From: Isoetes taiwanensis | Lineage: Eukaryota > Streptophyta > Lycopodiopsida > Isoetales > Isoetaceae | Direction: 5' to 3' | DNA length: 64,000 nucleotides | Assembly: GCA_021234155.1 (NCBI GenBank) | Contig: JAJEKV010000574.1 | Coordinates: 1 to 64,000, forward strand | In this document: piece by piece, positions 1 to 14,335 of the stretch | Layout: each line of letters begins with the position of its first letter | Position numbering within the stretch: the stretch's first letter is position 1 | Program-made: the position numbers and the translations under genes | Notes under the pieces: generated by a model | What the model was told of the DNA's origin: nothing | Databases searched by the model: none | Seen by the model: the letters and a program-made list of their open reading frames with translations, nothing else

Positions 1-1470
1 AGAGGCCAATCTCGTTTAACCCCTTTTGAATGGAGAAGAAGGCTGCACTCACCATTTATAAGGATTGTTGATCTTGAGTTCTTAAGGATAGCTTTGAATA
101 TCTCAATACTTTCATCACCGATCCCCAGGGCTCTGCAGTTGTATCTTATATGGGATCTTTTCCCCACATGTTATCCAAAATAATTTTATTTTTAAGATAA
201 GCATACTGAGAGTTGCTTATTATGACATCCAACATAGTTTTGAGTCTTGAAGCTAAGTTTCCTAAAATTATCCTGTAGATCATATTAGTTAGAGAAATAG
301 ATTTGTTATCAGAAAAAGTGTTAAGATTGTCAATCTTGGGAATAAGAGCCATAAGACTGGTGTTTATCCTTGCATCCAAGAATTTTTGCTTTCTAAACGC
401 ATTAGCAACCTTTGTAATCCATTCCCCCAGAATTAGCCAAGTCTTCTTAAAAAACTCGGCTAGAAGGCCACCGGGTCCAGGGGTCTTTTCAATCTCCATA
501 TCTTTACCTACCTGCAAAAACTCAATACTCTCAATGGCTTAGTGAGATAGGAATTTTGCACATCATTGACCTTTTTATTGAGATTAATGAAATTATCCTT
601 AATGTTTGGATTAGAACCCATGTTGGTACCCATAATGTTGATGAAGTAATTTGCTGCAGATTGATTGAGCTCATCATCATTGGATATCCGGTTATCATCA
701 ACTTTAACCTCATAGATCTGATTCCTCTTCACTCTAGACTTAGCCTTAATAAAAAAGTACTGGAAATTACATCTCTCATCCTCTTTTAACTACTTGATCT
801 TAGCTTTCAATTTCCATCCTTTGGCAATATTGATTTCCTCTTTTTCAATGAGCATAATCTGATGTTATCTTTCTGTGCACTAGTCAAATTGTTTCTTAAT
901 TCTTCCAAATAGGCCCTTTTCTAGTAACAAATGCCCTTTCTCCGTGGACGATAAAATCATATTCTATTCTATTCTATTCTATTCCTTTAGCCAACACTTG
1001 ATTTGCTTAGCAGTAATAATCCACCATTCCATCCAACCCATGGTGCCACTAGGCTTTGGATTTCTATTGATAATGCCCCCAAGCTTAGTCATAAACTTCT
1101 CATGATCCAAGAGATTAATATTCATCTTGAAATAAAATTTCCTTCTATTGTTGTTGTCCTTGCCTGAGATGAGGATTTGCTGAGGAAAATGGTCAGAGAT
1201 GTGTATCCTTCCAAATTTTCAATCTTGTTGCTGCTAGTCCACAGATCTTCACCGAGGTAAAACCTATCATGAAAGCAGCATGTGGAATCTGCTATGTGAT
1301 CATACCAACTGAAAGAATAGGGTTTGATTCTAGCCAGAGTTAGATTCTGAGAAGAAAAAAGACTGATCTAGGCACTACTTTCTCGAGGAAGAGAATTTTT
1401 GAGGTTCCTATTTTTTATATAACTATGAGTTACCAGTTGAACTCACCATAGATCATACAGTCATCAATTT
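1..1470 (-). mobile_element. Decayed LINE (endonuclease tail, linker and RT start)
   Basis: Read on the minus strand, this stretch gives pieces of a LINE ORF2 in order. Around 1400-1000 is the end of an endonuclease-like region and the linker after it. At 780-510 is a linker with NFQYFFIKAKSRVKRNQI, matching the usual post-endonuclease linker. At 517-146 are reverse transcriptase fingers with the PGPGG...EFFKK and LIPKIDNLNTFSDNKSISL motifs. Frames shift between the pieces and stops interrupt them, so it is dead. It runs off the left edge, so the RT active site is not visible. The motif order supports an L1/RTE-type non-LTR element; the clade is not resolved. Confidence 0.75.
961..984. repeat. 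(ATTCT)n microsatellite
   Basis: Nearly five copies of ATTCT in a row inside the LINE linker region. A short simple repeat with no visible role. Confidence 0.85.
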
Positions 1471-1504
1471 CCAAGTGCCCTAAACTTTGATTAATTTAAT
1501 TCCA

Positions 1505-3395
1505 TGTGATGCTCCCCGAATCTATACGATCATATAAATACAGAAAATTCCCCTCCCATGGCAACTCAATCACCACGAAAAGGCCCTCCGTCTGAGTCAG
1601 ACCACTTGTGTTGGCCAAGTGTCCAGGTGAAGGGCACGGGAGGTATCATTCACCTCACGCCTCCTATGGGATATCCTATATTCCGGAAGCGTACATATAT
1701 GTTAGCACTAGCCACAATATATATAAATAATATGCCACTACGAAGGGTGGCCCATCTATCATCCATACGAACAACATAATACTAACATAACTTATAAGAT
1801 GCATCATGATAAATGAGGGTTCTACCCTGGGCTCAGAGTCAAGGGGTCAACTGATGGTCAGGGTCTCCATATAATAACAGATAGAATCATGACAATGGCC
1901 TTGGCTAGCATAGAACAATGGCTAAGGTAGTCCACTCCATCCGCCCCTTCTGTGCACACTTTGCAGATAGGCTGAAACATGTTATGACGTGATTGTAGCC
2001 TTTCAGAGATGTAATCTCATGGAATCACCCTCTGAGACTACTCTACATTGCATCTGCTCGGTCCGATGAGGCAGGAAAAAGATGAATCCCCTCCCGGAGC
2101 ACAATAGCTCCATGGGTGGCTAGAGGATCGTGGCACCACTAGTACCCATGCATCCGTACTCGACTTGCCTCCTAAAATCCATAGGTCAGCTCACTGCACC
2201 TATCGAGCCCAAGACGTTCCACCAGACAGTGCCTGCAACCCAGGAGGTGTCGGACCCATATTCGGCCCACAAGCGGTGATCAGCTATAAGCCTAGCAAAC
2301 TATAGAAGCCTCAATCGCCACACTCAGCAAGGTTCCACCTCCACATCACCATTGTGTCCGTTATATGGTGCTCAATCTTGACATAGCAACTACAGCCAGG
2401 TGGGTCCTTGTGCATAGGCCGCTTTTATTGGGATTTATGGGATTCTAACTAGAAACATCTCTATTCCTACTAGCCTTTTGGTCTCTACACCCCTTATCCC
2501 ACAAGCACAAGAGGTGCGATAAAAAGAACTACCATAAATCATAAATCCACTCCCACAACTTCAAATATAGCATGTTAAAGAGATTAATCATCCATCTAAA
2601 CAAGCAAGGGTTAATCTCTATCTAGAATCTCAAGCTTGCTAGGCCTACTAAGGTATTTGAGCTAGATCCCCACATCTCTTAGGTTCTCCATGCTCTGCTA
2701 GTTGAATAAGCTCCTCCTTCTTCTCAATTGCAGGGGATTCAAAGATTCTTTTGCGAAGATGACACATGTGCATGCAATAAAGGGGTTTTTTTTTTACCAT
2801 TTCGTATTTGTATATTTACCAATAGGGGGTTTTTTCGCCATTATCTGGGGCAAAATATATATTTTAGGGGTTAAGTTTGCTTTCAAAGGTCAATATACTA
2901 GGGATGTTTTTGGGCACCCTTCTCAATGCCAGATGTCGGACCCTTTTATTCTTGAGTGCATCCCCACGACTCCAATTGGCCCCAGATCATATTGGGACAA
3001 ATTGGAGCCCCAATTTGGCTGAACTAAATTTGGCAGTTTTTCCTTGCCCAATTGATTTGGGCCAGATGGCAATTTCCTAAGCTAAGCTATTAATAATTAA
3101 TTGCTAATTGAATTGATTATTCATTGAGTTAATATATGCCTCTCTAAAATTAGAGTTTCGCCCTAATTTTGAATTAGGGTTCGGGACTAATGCAAATGGC
3201 AAGTTTAACTTGTTGGTGCCACATGGCGCCTAGGTTTCCCATAATTAATTAACATAGTTAATGTTAATTACCCTGCATAGTCAATGTAATGTACTACCCC
3301 ATTAGGTCAACACATAAATAGTCATAAATGGTCAATACCTCTGGTGACATGTCATGTATTTGTATGTGTAGCATATAAATACGTGGAACGTCACA
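1505..3395. repeat. LTR-like dispersed repeat, copy 1
   Basis: A 1.9-kb block beginning TGTGATGCTCCCC and ending GGAACGTCACA, so its ends are TG...CA and inversely related. Related sequence recurs at 49144-50874. The shared stretches include the start, a block near 1927 matching 49562 (GTCCACTCCATCCGCCCC), a block near 2440-2560 matching 50000-50100, and the end. Flanks are TTCCA on the left and TTCCC on the right, close to a 5-bp target duplication. No internal retroviral coding region is seen, so a solo LTR of an unidentified LTR element is the best reading. Small ORFs in it look incidental. Confidence 0.55.
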
Positions 3396-3730
3396 TTCCC
3401 CCATCTTTCTTAGAAATGATGCTATCCTCGGCATGATGCCTATTTGTGCTCTTGGGTAACACATCACATGCTACAAGGTAAAGTCTCCCCTCTTTTAAAA
3501 GGTGTCGTGAGATTATAAGTCACACAAAAGTTGTCATTTTCAAATTGATCAAATTTGAAATGACTTGTAATGCGCAATTCATAATTCTGGGAGAATTGAT
3601 AAACGAGAACATGAACTAGAAGAAGGCTAAATTATTGAACGATATTAGGCGGAATGTGAAATAGCAATTCCTGAGAATGTTCCAATACGCAATTCGTATC
3701 TCGCAATGAGAACTATAAGGGGTTGACTAG
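3396..3730. other. Intergenic, nothing recognised
   Basis: AT-rich sequence between the LTR-like repeat and the duplicated extensin flank. No ORF, RNA motif or repeat could be supported. Confidence 0.5.
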
Positions 3731-3953
3731 AGTGCATAAGGTGATTCTTTGAAAGCTTAGATGAATCCCATTGCATCTCTCAAACTCTCTTCCCATTTCA
3801 TTTATCACCTGCAAGCATAAATATGTCCATGCATCTTTGCAAAGTTCAGTTGAGCTACACATTTCACTCAAATTGTGAAAATGTTTTCACAAGAGAAGAA
3901 TTCATTTATACAGAACGTCGCCATTTGCCTGCAGGGAAATGGACCAGGTAAAA

Positions 3954-4074
3954 TGTATGTTTATTAGTGAAATTCAAATTAGCTTGCCAAGTTTTCAACA
4001 TGTATCCATGATGATGTATGTTTATTAGTGAAATTCAAATTAGCTTGCCAAGTTTTCAACATGTATCCATGATG
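3954..4074. repeat. 61-bp tandem duplication
   Basis: Two adjacent, nearly identical units, 3954-4014 and 4015-4074, each starting TGTATGTTTATTAGTG and ending TATCCATGATG. The matching part of copy B (around 8445-8505) has one unit, so this duplication arose after the larger one or was lost from copy B. Confidence 0.9.
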
Positions 4075-4666
4075 TTATGAATCTTGAGAATTACTTTTAG
4101 TGTTCTAAGGATTTATTAGGTAAGTTCAATGTGTTCCAAGATTATGTATAGCCTAAAATATTCTATGACAAGCGTTTTTAGCGCATAGTTAGAAAAGGCA
4201 GTCCTATACGAAAGGAGATAAAATTCCAAGAAAATCAATAGAAGAAAAAAATAACAATGAAAAAATGGAAAGAACTTTTACTAAGGTTCAAAAGGGCCCG
4301 AGGACATGTTTATAATCTGTAAGTACAATTACAATTATATTAGCATAAATGCATTATAAAATAAAATGCGATGATCACTACAAGACAATGGAACTTCCTC
4401 ATTAGATCTAGCATAGGCACTACATTAAGAGATATTCCATGCATGTTTTGCATCCATGCAGCATGGAGTGAAAGCCAATGCATGTTTTTCCATCTTGCGG
4501 CATGTAATGCGGGAAAAATAAATAAATGACTATGTGAAATATATCCTCAAAAACAATTTGAAATTTGAAATTCCCAAGAGAAATTTTGTTTCGTGTCCAA
4601 AAGAAGTAAAAAAAAAAGAGAAACAAAAAAAAAATTTTTGTTATCTTGAGAAAGATGCTAGAGAGA

Positions 4667-4840
<174 letters not shown>

Positions 4841-4973
4841 GGCATAAAAATTTGTATTTATTTATTAATTTCTTAAAGGAATAAACAATGTATATCAACT
4901 TACATAGAGCAAGTGCATTGGGGGTAAAATGTTGAGGTGGGGAGTTATGGTAATAAGGGGTTGGGAGGAGCAC

Positions 4974-6882
4974 TCAAATGATGGCGGTACTAATGGTGAA
5001 GGATACGATAAGGAGGTCTTTGGAGGAGGAGGTGAGGGGGAGAGGGGGAGGAGATGATTGGTATTTGTATGGAGGCGAGTGGAGTAAGAGGTGATTCATA
5101 TATGTAAGGAGGTGGTGGGCGAGGGCGTCGATGAGGAGATTGGTAACCATATGGAGGTGGAGTGGAAGGCGATGAAGGAGGTGGGGATTTGTAGACATAA
5201 GGAGGTGATTGTGAGGGTGATGGAGGAGGAGGCGAAGGTGGCCCTTGAGGGGGGATTTATAGATATATGGAGATGGTGGTGAAGTTGAAGGAGGAGGAGG
5301 AGGAGGAGAAGGAGGAGGTGATTTATAGGACGTAAGGAGGTGGCCGAAGTAGGGTGATCGAGGAGGTGGGTAGACATATGGAGGTGGAGGGGAAGGCGAT
5401 GGAGGAAGTGGGGATTTGTAGACATAAGGAGATGGTGCCGAGGGCAATGGAGGTGGAGGCAAAGGTGATCTGGGAGGGGGTGATTTATAAACATATGGAG
5501 ATGGTGTGGCACAGATGATGGAGGAGGAGGTGATTTATAGACATAAGGAGGTGGTGGCGAGGGGCAATGGAGGAGGAGGCGAAGGTGATGGAGGAGGTGG
5601 TGATTTATAGGCATATGGAGGTGGTGGCAAAGGTGATGGAGGAGATGGTGATTTATAGATATATGGAGGTGGTGGCGAGGGCGATGGAAGAGGGGAGATG
5701 GGTAAACATATGGAGGTGGAGGAGAAGGCATTAGAGGAGGTGGGGATTTGTAGACATAAGGAGGTGGTGGCGATGGAAATGGAGGAGGGAGGAAGGTGAT
5801 ATGGGGAGGGGGTGATTTATAGACATATGGTGATGGTGGCAAAGGTGATGGAGGTGATTTATAGACGTAAGGAGGTTGTGGTGAGGGCATTCGAGGAGGT
5901 GGAGATTGATAAACATATGGAGGTGGAGGGGAAGGCAATGGAGGAGGTGGGGATTTGTAGACATAAGAAGGTGGTGGTGAGGGGCGATGGAGGAGGTGTC
6001 GGGTGAGGGCGACGGAGGGAGGTGGTAAAGGTGATGCAGGGGGGGGATTTATAGACATATGGAGGGGGGCGACAAAGGTGATGGAGGAGGTGGCGGCGGT
6101 GAGGGCGATTGAGGAGGTGGAGATTGATAGACATATGGAGATTGACGGGAAGGCGATGGAGGAGGTGGAGATTTGTAGACATAAGGAGGTGGTGGCGAGA
6201 GCAATGGAGGAGGAGGCAAAGGTGATACAGGAGGAGGTGATTTATAAACATATGGAGATGGTGGCAAATGTGTTGGAGGAGGTGGTGATTTATAGGCGTA
6301 AGGATGTGGTGGCAAGGGCAATGGAGGGAGGGGAGATGGGTAAACATATGGAGGTGGAGGTGAGGGGGCGAATGAAGGAGGGGGATTTTTTAACATAAAA
6401 AGAGGTGGTGGTGAGGGTGATAGAGGAGGGGATGATTTATACATATAAGGCGGTGATGGCAAGGGGCGATAGAGGAGGAGGGTTTTATAGATATAAGGAG
6501 GAGGGCTGTGAGGGAGATAGGGGGGAGGTGGCGATGGGGTAAACATAAGGAGGTGATGGCGATGGGTAAACATAAGGAGGTTGAAGTTGAAGGGGATAGT
6601 GGAGGTGGTGAAGGAGAGACATAATGTGGCAGGGGAAGGGGATTCATATGCTAGAGGTGGAGGTGGGGACGATAAACTAAAGATGGAGGTGGTGGGGAGG
6701 CATATACGAGGGTGGAGGAGGAGGAGATGAATACTCAAAATTGCCCGGGATGTAGGATGAGGATATGCGAGGTTGTTGAGAATGTAACCAAGGTGGCAAC
6801 CCACAAAGAAAGGATGAAAGAAAAAACTTAGAGCTTTTCCTTCTAGCCTCCGAATCGAAAAGTATGTAGTGTCTTGATCCAA
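4974..6882 (-). pseudogene. Extensin-like hydroxyproline-rich protein gene, frame-broken
   Basis: The minus strand encodes many copies of extensin repeats such as SPPPPYVYKSPPPP and SPPPPYVYPSP. Extensins are secreted Hyp-rich cell-wall glycoproteins whose Tyr residues cross-link. The repeats jump among reading frames: 6882-6049, 6058-5096 and 5462-4974 each carry clear blocks, so indels have broken the frame repeatedly. An N-terminal hydrophobic stretch follows the Met at 6882. A second frame nearby reads GNFEYSSPPPPPSYM, a more natural mature start, so the original start is unclear. Either a pseudogene or an error-prone repeat assembly would look like this. The (TCCNCC)n nucleotide bias keeps proline-rich runs in several frames, so the repeat count is uncertain. 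Confidence 0.75.
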
Positions 6883-7598
<716 letters not shown>

Positions 7599-8192
7599 CT
7601 TTTTCATCTTACGGTCATATTGCTTTATTGTGCTTCAATTGTACAACATTTAAGGAGTTCTTACGAAGGTCATTGGCTTGAAGGTTGGTTTTCCCCAACT
7701 GCTGCTAGTATTCTGCCAATGCAAGAGATTTATCTAAACGATAATGGATGATGCCAGTTGAAGGACATACAAACAAATCAAGCCATCTAACTTATTAATG
7801 GTTCTATGCGAACATTTGAATAATATAACTGAGATAAAATATCCATTATGAGTTTCACATACTAATTGGTAGTCTCTACTTCTTACTTCCCTAGAAAACT
7901 TGTCATGTTTTAGTAATGGGCTGCTTCATAAGAAAGTATTGCACTTCAAGCCTTTAAGGCAAATTGAGGCTTCTTATTAACTGAGCATCTTCATCCTACC
8001 TTTCCATCATTGCATGAAATAGTTTAGAAATGATCCTCTAGCTTAGTGAAAGCAAAAAACTCATAGAAATACGTAACATCATGGGAATTTATAATTAATT
8101 GTTTGGAGTATATAGATAAAAAAGATTGTAGAACCAATTTATTGAGTTTGCATAAATTAAATAAGGCACATAAACCATTAGTTGATGATTTT
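7599..8192. other. Intergenic, nothing recognised
   Basis: AT-rich sequence with only short incidental ORFs before the second duplicated block. Confidence 0.5.
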
Positions 8193-9634
8193 AGAGTGCA
8201 TAAGGATATTCTTTGAAAGATTAGATAAACACCATTGCATCTCTCAGACTCTCTTCCCTTTTGATTTATCACTTGCAAGCATAAATATATCCATGCATCT
8301 TTACAAAGTTCAGTTGAGCTACATATTTCGCTCAAATTGTGAAAATGTTTTCACAAGGAAAGAATTTATTTATACAGAACATTGTCATTTGCTTGCAAGG
8401 AAATGGAATATTATTGTTTAGATGTAGAACTTTTAGGTGAAATGTTTGTCTATTAGTGAAAATCAAATTAGCTTGCCAAACTTCAACATCTATGCATGAT
8501 GTTATAAATCTTGAGAATTACTTTTAGTGTTTTAAGGATTTAAGGATTTATTAGGTAAGTTAAATGTGTTCCAAGACTATGTATAGCCTAAAATATGCTA
8601 TGACAAGCATTTTTAGCGAATAGTTAGAAAAAGTAGTTCTATGTAGAAGGAGATTAAACTCCACGAAAATCAAAAGAAGAACAAAATAACAATGAAAAAA
8701 TGGAAAGGACTTTTACTAAGGTTCATAAGAGCCTGAGGATTATTTATAAACTGTGAGTACAATTACAATTACATTAGCATAAATGCATCATAAAATAAAA
8801 TGTGATGCTGACTACAGAACAATTGAACTTCCTCATTACATCTAGCATAGGCACTACATTAAGAGATACCCCATGCATGTTTTGCATCCTTGCAGTATGG
8901 AGTGAAAGCCCATGCATGTTTTCCCATCTTGCAGCATGGAGTGCAGGCAAAATAAATGAATGACACAAAGCAAACGACCAAAAACATGAGCCTTCAACTT
9001 TAGTTCGATGGTGATTGCAATGAATGCATCTCTGGGATCTATTTTCTTGATCTTTTCTAAATTCCCTAGCCATTGATGTGAAAAGATCGAGATCCAATTG
9101 TGAAGATATCTACCATATCATATTTTGATGAGGTGAAGTCGCTCTTGGATAGGCTAGAATCACGAAAGGGTCTAGATCTAGTAGGGCTAGTGTGCTACAA
9201 AAAAGAAAAACTATGTGAAATACATCCTCAAACAATTCCAATTTGAAATTCCTATTTCGTGTCCCACTAAAGAAGTAAAAAGGTGACAAGGCAAAAAAAA
9301 AAAAGGAATCATAACGACAAGGAAGAGAAAGTGATGCTAGAAAGAGAGAAATGAAATGGAATGTTTATTATTCACGCCCTGAGATCACCAGCCTATGAGG
9401 GGGAGGGAGGGGGGTATAAAAAAATTGTATTTATTTATTAATTTCTAAAATAGAATGTATTACATAGAGCAAGTGCACTAGGGGGTAAAATGTTGAGGTG
9501 CGGAGTTAGATAATAAGGGGTTGGAGAGGAGCACTCAAATGATGGTGGTACTAATGATGAAGGATACGGGAGAAGGAGGTGGTGGAGGAGGAGGTGAGGG
9601 ATGGGGAAGGAGTATTTGTATGGAGGCAATGGAG
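8193..9634. repeat. Segmental duplication, copy B (with extensin 3' stub)
   Basis: Second copy of 3731-5080. It includes a minus-strand stub of the extensin-like 3' coding end at about 9644-9438 (PLPPYKYSFP, then Leu/Pro-rich sequence). The stub stops abruptly near 9640 where unrelated sequence begins, so copy B never held the full gene here. It lacks the long (AG)n run of copy A; its poly-A-rich stretch and a GGGGGAGGGAGGGGGG run lie at the equivalent place. Confidence 0.78.
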
Positions 9635-9644
9635 TATCTCCCAA

Positions 9645-12345
9645 AGTTCCTTTCTATGAGATCCAAGAGTTTCTTAAATCATGTAGAATAGCCACATAGA
9701 AGGACTAAATGTTATGCACGTCCTGGCTGATGAGTAAACATTAGAGTACACATTTCCGTCGTAGATTTTAGTTGCTCTCCACCATCATCATCCAAGAAGG
9801 ATGTGAGTTCAACCTGTAGAATATCTTCTTTATTGCTTTTGATAAACACTTTTGTATGCTGGTCTCTCAGCCAAACACTTTTGTGAAAGTCTATCTTGAT
9901 CCTCGAAAAAGCATATGTGAAAGGAAAATAGAGGCTATGCAATCATTATAAAGAATTTTCTTTTAATAATTGTACCCCGTTGTTTCAGGTAGAGATTTAG
10001 AATCTAAACTCTTGAATTGGATTTATATTTGAATTTGTAACAACTAATTTATTTTCTTGCCAGTTTTACACGCATTCAAAGATTTTGTATTTTATAATTC
10101 TTTCTATATTCTTATATACTGCTATATTTTGGAAGATTTTTCGTGTAGAATCAAAATCAATCTAGAACTTATGTTTTGCTTCATAAGGATGAAGCACCTC
10201 TAAGACAATGCAAGCTTTGTTTGGACGATGGGAGGTAAATGATGAGCTAGGGCATTGTAAACATTCTTCTATTCTAATTGTAATTTCAAAATGAATCGCA
10301 TCAGAAACTTTGCCAACATTGCTCCCTTAAAAGTGAAAAATATGGATCTTAAATACTACATTAGGGCTATTTGTCTCTGCTCTTACACTTGAAACCAAGT
10401 ACAATTATCTTGCACTCTCTTTTTTTTTCTACATATTCAATGCCTTCGTTATGTGAGACCTCTTCGTAAGCCCAAATTGAGAGAAAATGCAAACTTATTT
10501 TCCTTGTTTCATTTAAATCAATAAAGGATCTTTTGATGTATAAAAACAGTGGATTTCTTCTTTGTTGCCTAAACTCTCTTTTCTATTAGTAAATATGGTT
10601 GGTTCTGGTTCTAATATTCTACATTTCAAGCCTTATCCATCTTAATTTTTACATGTACAAAACAACACACAAAGGTCAAACAAGAGAGAAGCAAATATTA
10701 CTTAGATGTAGAATATTGCTAATGGCACCTATCATAATGACAAGATGGTTTCTTCCAATCTGGAAGTAAATTTCTAGACAGAATACAAGCAGATAATATA
10801 TCACTGATGTATGTAACCCCAGACAGATGATCAACTCTTATTGGCATGGAGTCTATGCATGGACGACATGGACTCATCAGCTTTGCCACATAAATTGTCA
10901 GTTTTTCCAATATATAGCTTATGCTTTATCATTATCGGTCAAGATTTCGTTGTTGGATATCTACTTTTAGGATGGAAACCCCTCAAGTCCCTTAGTCTTG
11001 TAGACAAGAACTTTGTAAATATAAATAATTAGTTCCTTTCAACTATTTTTAATATGAGTAATGTAGTAAATTTGACTGTATATATGCATCTAGCATTGCA
11101 CTTATCACATTGCTCATTTATACTGAAGTTCATATCCTTCATGTCCATCTCATGAAATTGAGAAAGTCCATCTAAAACGACAATTGTTCCAAAAAATGCA
11201 ACAAGAAGTTGCAAATCCTAACTCTTATCATATTAATCTCTGCCTTTTAGAGATGCCATTTTCTAGCCGCATATTCTAAAGCATGGCAATTATGCGAAAG
11301 GGACCACCTTTTTCGTTCAAGGAGATTTTACCCCAGCATAACTCTGCAGACGGAAAGAGGACTTATGTCAGGCATGTGAAGCTCGCCTGCAATGGAAGTG
11401 GACAATGTACAAAGGAGGTCAGGCTATCATTTGGGGTCAGTGGCATTCTGATCCATGGATAGTTTCTATATAGCCCTTTTGTTCTTCAATTTTTGTTTGT
11501 AATTTCTATTTGTTCTTTGTGCTGTTGTGATGGGGCTTATTCCCCAAGTTTCATTTTGGGTTCTCGCCCTTTGTATATACTCGTCCCATAGCTCGATTGG
11601 GTCCCCATTATGTCTACTCAACTAGTGGATGAGGCTATTATGAATCAACAAATGCCAACCAAACAACATTTCTAGAAACAAACAGTAGGAGCTTCTGTAA
11701 TTGGTGAAAGGGGCTAATCTATTGCATGTAAACCATTGGGTTCAACTCTGCCTGATCCAAGAAAGGATCATGTTTCATGTCTAGCCTTCGATGTCTATGC
11801 AACACACATTTGAGCTTCTATAACCCCAAACAATTGAGATAAGTTGAATGCTTATCTCTAGTACTTTATACCCAATCCAATATCTTCCACTTGTCTTTTA
11901 CAAATATCCTACTATCTTCGTATATGATATAAATCCGAATGTTACAGTTGACATCTTGGCTATCATCATTAATGTAGTATTTGATACTAAATCTTTCCAA
12001 CATTCACAACCGCTACTTTGTTATTATGACACATATGTTGCCCATTGCATGTACTTTAGAATAAGGTAGATCTACAATGATGCAAAGAAACTTGATGTAT
12101 AAATTTATTTTGCACTCAGACTTTATAATGCATTAGTAGTTGTATACTTCAATCCTAATTGAAATTGTTGGGAGTTGAAAGTTGACTTCAATTTACATGG
12201 AGTTATTTGTAAGGGTCACTAATATTTGGGAGTTATTTGGGCATTAATAGTTGTATGCTTTGATCCTAATTGAAGTTATTGTAGAGAGTTGTAAGCTAAC
12301 TTCAATCTACTTGGAGTTCTTTGTAAGAGTCACTAACATTTGAGA
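9645..12345. other. Mostly unassigned intergenic sequence
   Basis: AT-rich sequence. Three minus-strand ORFs could be coding: 9942-9712 (76 aa, with VWLRDQHTKVFIKSNKED), 10910-10719 (63 aa, with CRPCIDSMPIRVDHLSG) and 11214-11029 (61 aa). Their composition is more protein-like than most ORFs here, but I recognise no domain and see no consistent splice structure. Around 11230-11620 there are faint resemblances to a LINE 3' end, too weak to call. Confidence 0.35.
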
Positions 12346-14335
12346 GTAATTTGGTGTTGCAATTGATACTGCCTAGAATGATGATGTTCCTCATGATTGT
12401 TTTTGGAGAGGACTTCGTGAGGATGTCAGACATATGTTGTAGTCTGGAGGAACACAAGACTATAGAGGAAGCCATTAAATTTGCAATTCGATGTGATGAC
12501 TGTTCTTTTGAGCGCGTCAGGAAAGACATCATTAGATCTTTCCCTCAAAAACACGTAGTATCATTATCTGCTTTGTCCGAACATCTCTGAGTAAGATAAT
12601 CTAGTGTCCATGTAGATTGATCATTTAATTCGAGGGCTCTTGTCAATTGTTGAGATGCAGTGCCAGAGAGAGGTTAATCTTTGCCTCTATTGTAGCGGAG
12701 TTGGCCAAATTACTTGTGGATGTCATGTTGAGCATTCAAATCAGTCGAGAGATTTTGGGGACTAGTCCGAGAAGCAGAGTCTCTCGACGACTAGATGACA
12801 TTGTCAAATTCCTTCCACATCTGACGAAGGGTTTATTCCTTCTAATAAGGTCGATAAAGAAGTTTTGATCTTTATATCATTAGAGTCAAAGATTGGGAAG
12901 TTTGATGCTTTATCACAACTTGATAGTTATGTGAATGCTTTTTTTATGGATCTTTGCATTAAGCTTCTAAGAATGCCATCCCTAAAATTCCCAGTTCTAT
13001 TGGTGCGATTGATGGATGTGAGATCTCTTCGACACGGTCACAAAATGTACTGCATCTCTTCGAGTTCTGTTTGAGGAAGCTTCTTGTGGCATTTTCTTCA
13101 AGCTCATTGCTATCCTATATGTGCCAGTAGTCTTGGGTCTTTCTTAGCTTGAATTCCTTAATCTACTGATTGACTGGCACTCTAGATCATTCATGTTTAC
13201 TTCTTTAGCTCTAGTCATAGTTCATCTGCAGGTTCTTGCCTCTAAGTTAACACCTACTCTAGTTTATGCACTATCATTGGTTCTTGATGTTGCCCCCTGC
13301 CTGTTCTAAGCTCTGTCGACCTTTTAGTTCATTTTTCTGCTCCAGGTCCTAATTGTGTTCCTGTCTCTGCTTCAGTTCATGTATTAGATTTCATCCACGA
13401 TGTCCCTGCACACGTGTTCATGTTTCTATTCATGTTTTCATCTCTATCTCTAATCCTGATCGTAATCTTGCACCTGCTTTTGCTCTAACTCTTGCCGCCT
13501 TTCCTGTTCTTGTTTATGTGGAGACTTCTTCTTTTTTTATGATGTTTTCAGTTCTGTCTTTCGAAAATTTTCTTTACAAGTTTATTAAATGTGGAAGACA
13601 AGATCCCACTTCAGTATTTGCAGTTCATGTTCAGCCTTTGACTAGCTTTGCATCAATAAAGCCTACTTCAACAGTGAAAGGTGCTCTACAACCTTCAAGC
13701 AAGGGGAATTCATTGTGGGTAGTATACAGTGTGTTTGAGTGACTTGTAAGGGGTTTTTTGGACCCATTTTCACATTATATACATGAGTTAAGGGGTTCTT
13801 TGCCATATATGGAAGGGGTCGAAATTGCCTTTCAAAAAATCATATATAGGGGTATTTTTGGTCACCTTCTACACTCATATGGCATACCCCTCTTTGTATA
13901 AGTGCATCCCCTGGGCCTTTATGGTTCAACAAAGCATGATCAATACATTACAATTACAATACTTCCAGATAAATATGGTGATTTTTCTAATGTTTTTGAC
14001 AAAATCCAGGCTTGCAAGCTTCCAGAGCACCATCCATATGATTGTATGCTTAATCAGATCCACTTCCTCTAATCCCTAGTTATTGGAGAGACACCAAGGT
14101 ATTATTTCACAAAGATTGATCTCCTTGAAGCGTACATTCTTATTCGGATCCATGACGGTGATGAATGAAAGACAACTTTTTGTACTCGATATGGCCATCT
14201 TGAGTATATTGTTATGCCATTTGAGCATATCAATGCCCCAACAGTCTTCCAGCATATAGGGTATGACGTATTCTGTAAGTTTCTGGACCTTTTTGTCATC
14301 CTCTATCTAAATGACATTGTCAATATCATGTTGGT
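12346..14335 (+). mobile_element. Degenerate Ty3/gypsy element (gag, protease, RT)
   Basis: Pieces occur in the expected order. Gag at 12346-12560 includes TIEEAIKFAIRCDDCSFER, a typical end of the gypsy gag domain. A decayed CCHC knuckle lies near 12650-12720 (CLYCSGVGQITCGC). A protease-like stretch at 12895-13025 has LDSYVNAFFMDLCIKLL, where the active-site DSG/DTG has become DSY. RT at 13985-14335 carries VFDKIQACKLPEHHPYDC, FTKIDLLEAYILIRIHDGDE and YGHLEYIVMPFEHINAPT, ending at the catalytic block as YLNDI rather than YLDDI. Stops and frame changes separate all parts. No LTRs or RNase H/integrase were found. A chromovirus (Tekay/Del type) is likely from the RT wording, but this is not certain. 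Confidence 0.8.
13735..13920. repeat. Fragment related to LTR-like repeat of 1505-3395
   Basis: Resembles 2780-2960: a run of AGGGGTTTTTT, then GGGGTATTTTTGG followed by CACC, ending ATAAGTGCATCCCC against TTGAGTGCATCCCC. It sits between the protease and RT pieces of the gypsy relic, so it may be a later partial insertion. Confidence 0.45.

Noticed and set aside
11230-11650. LINE 3' end
   Set aside because: Only faint wording similarity; no RT or zinc-finger landmark.
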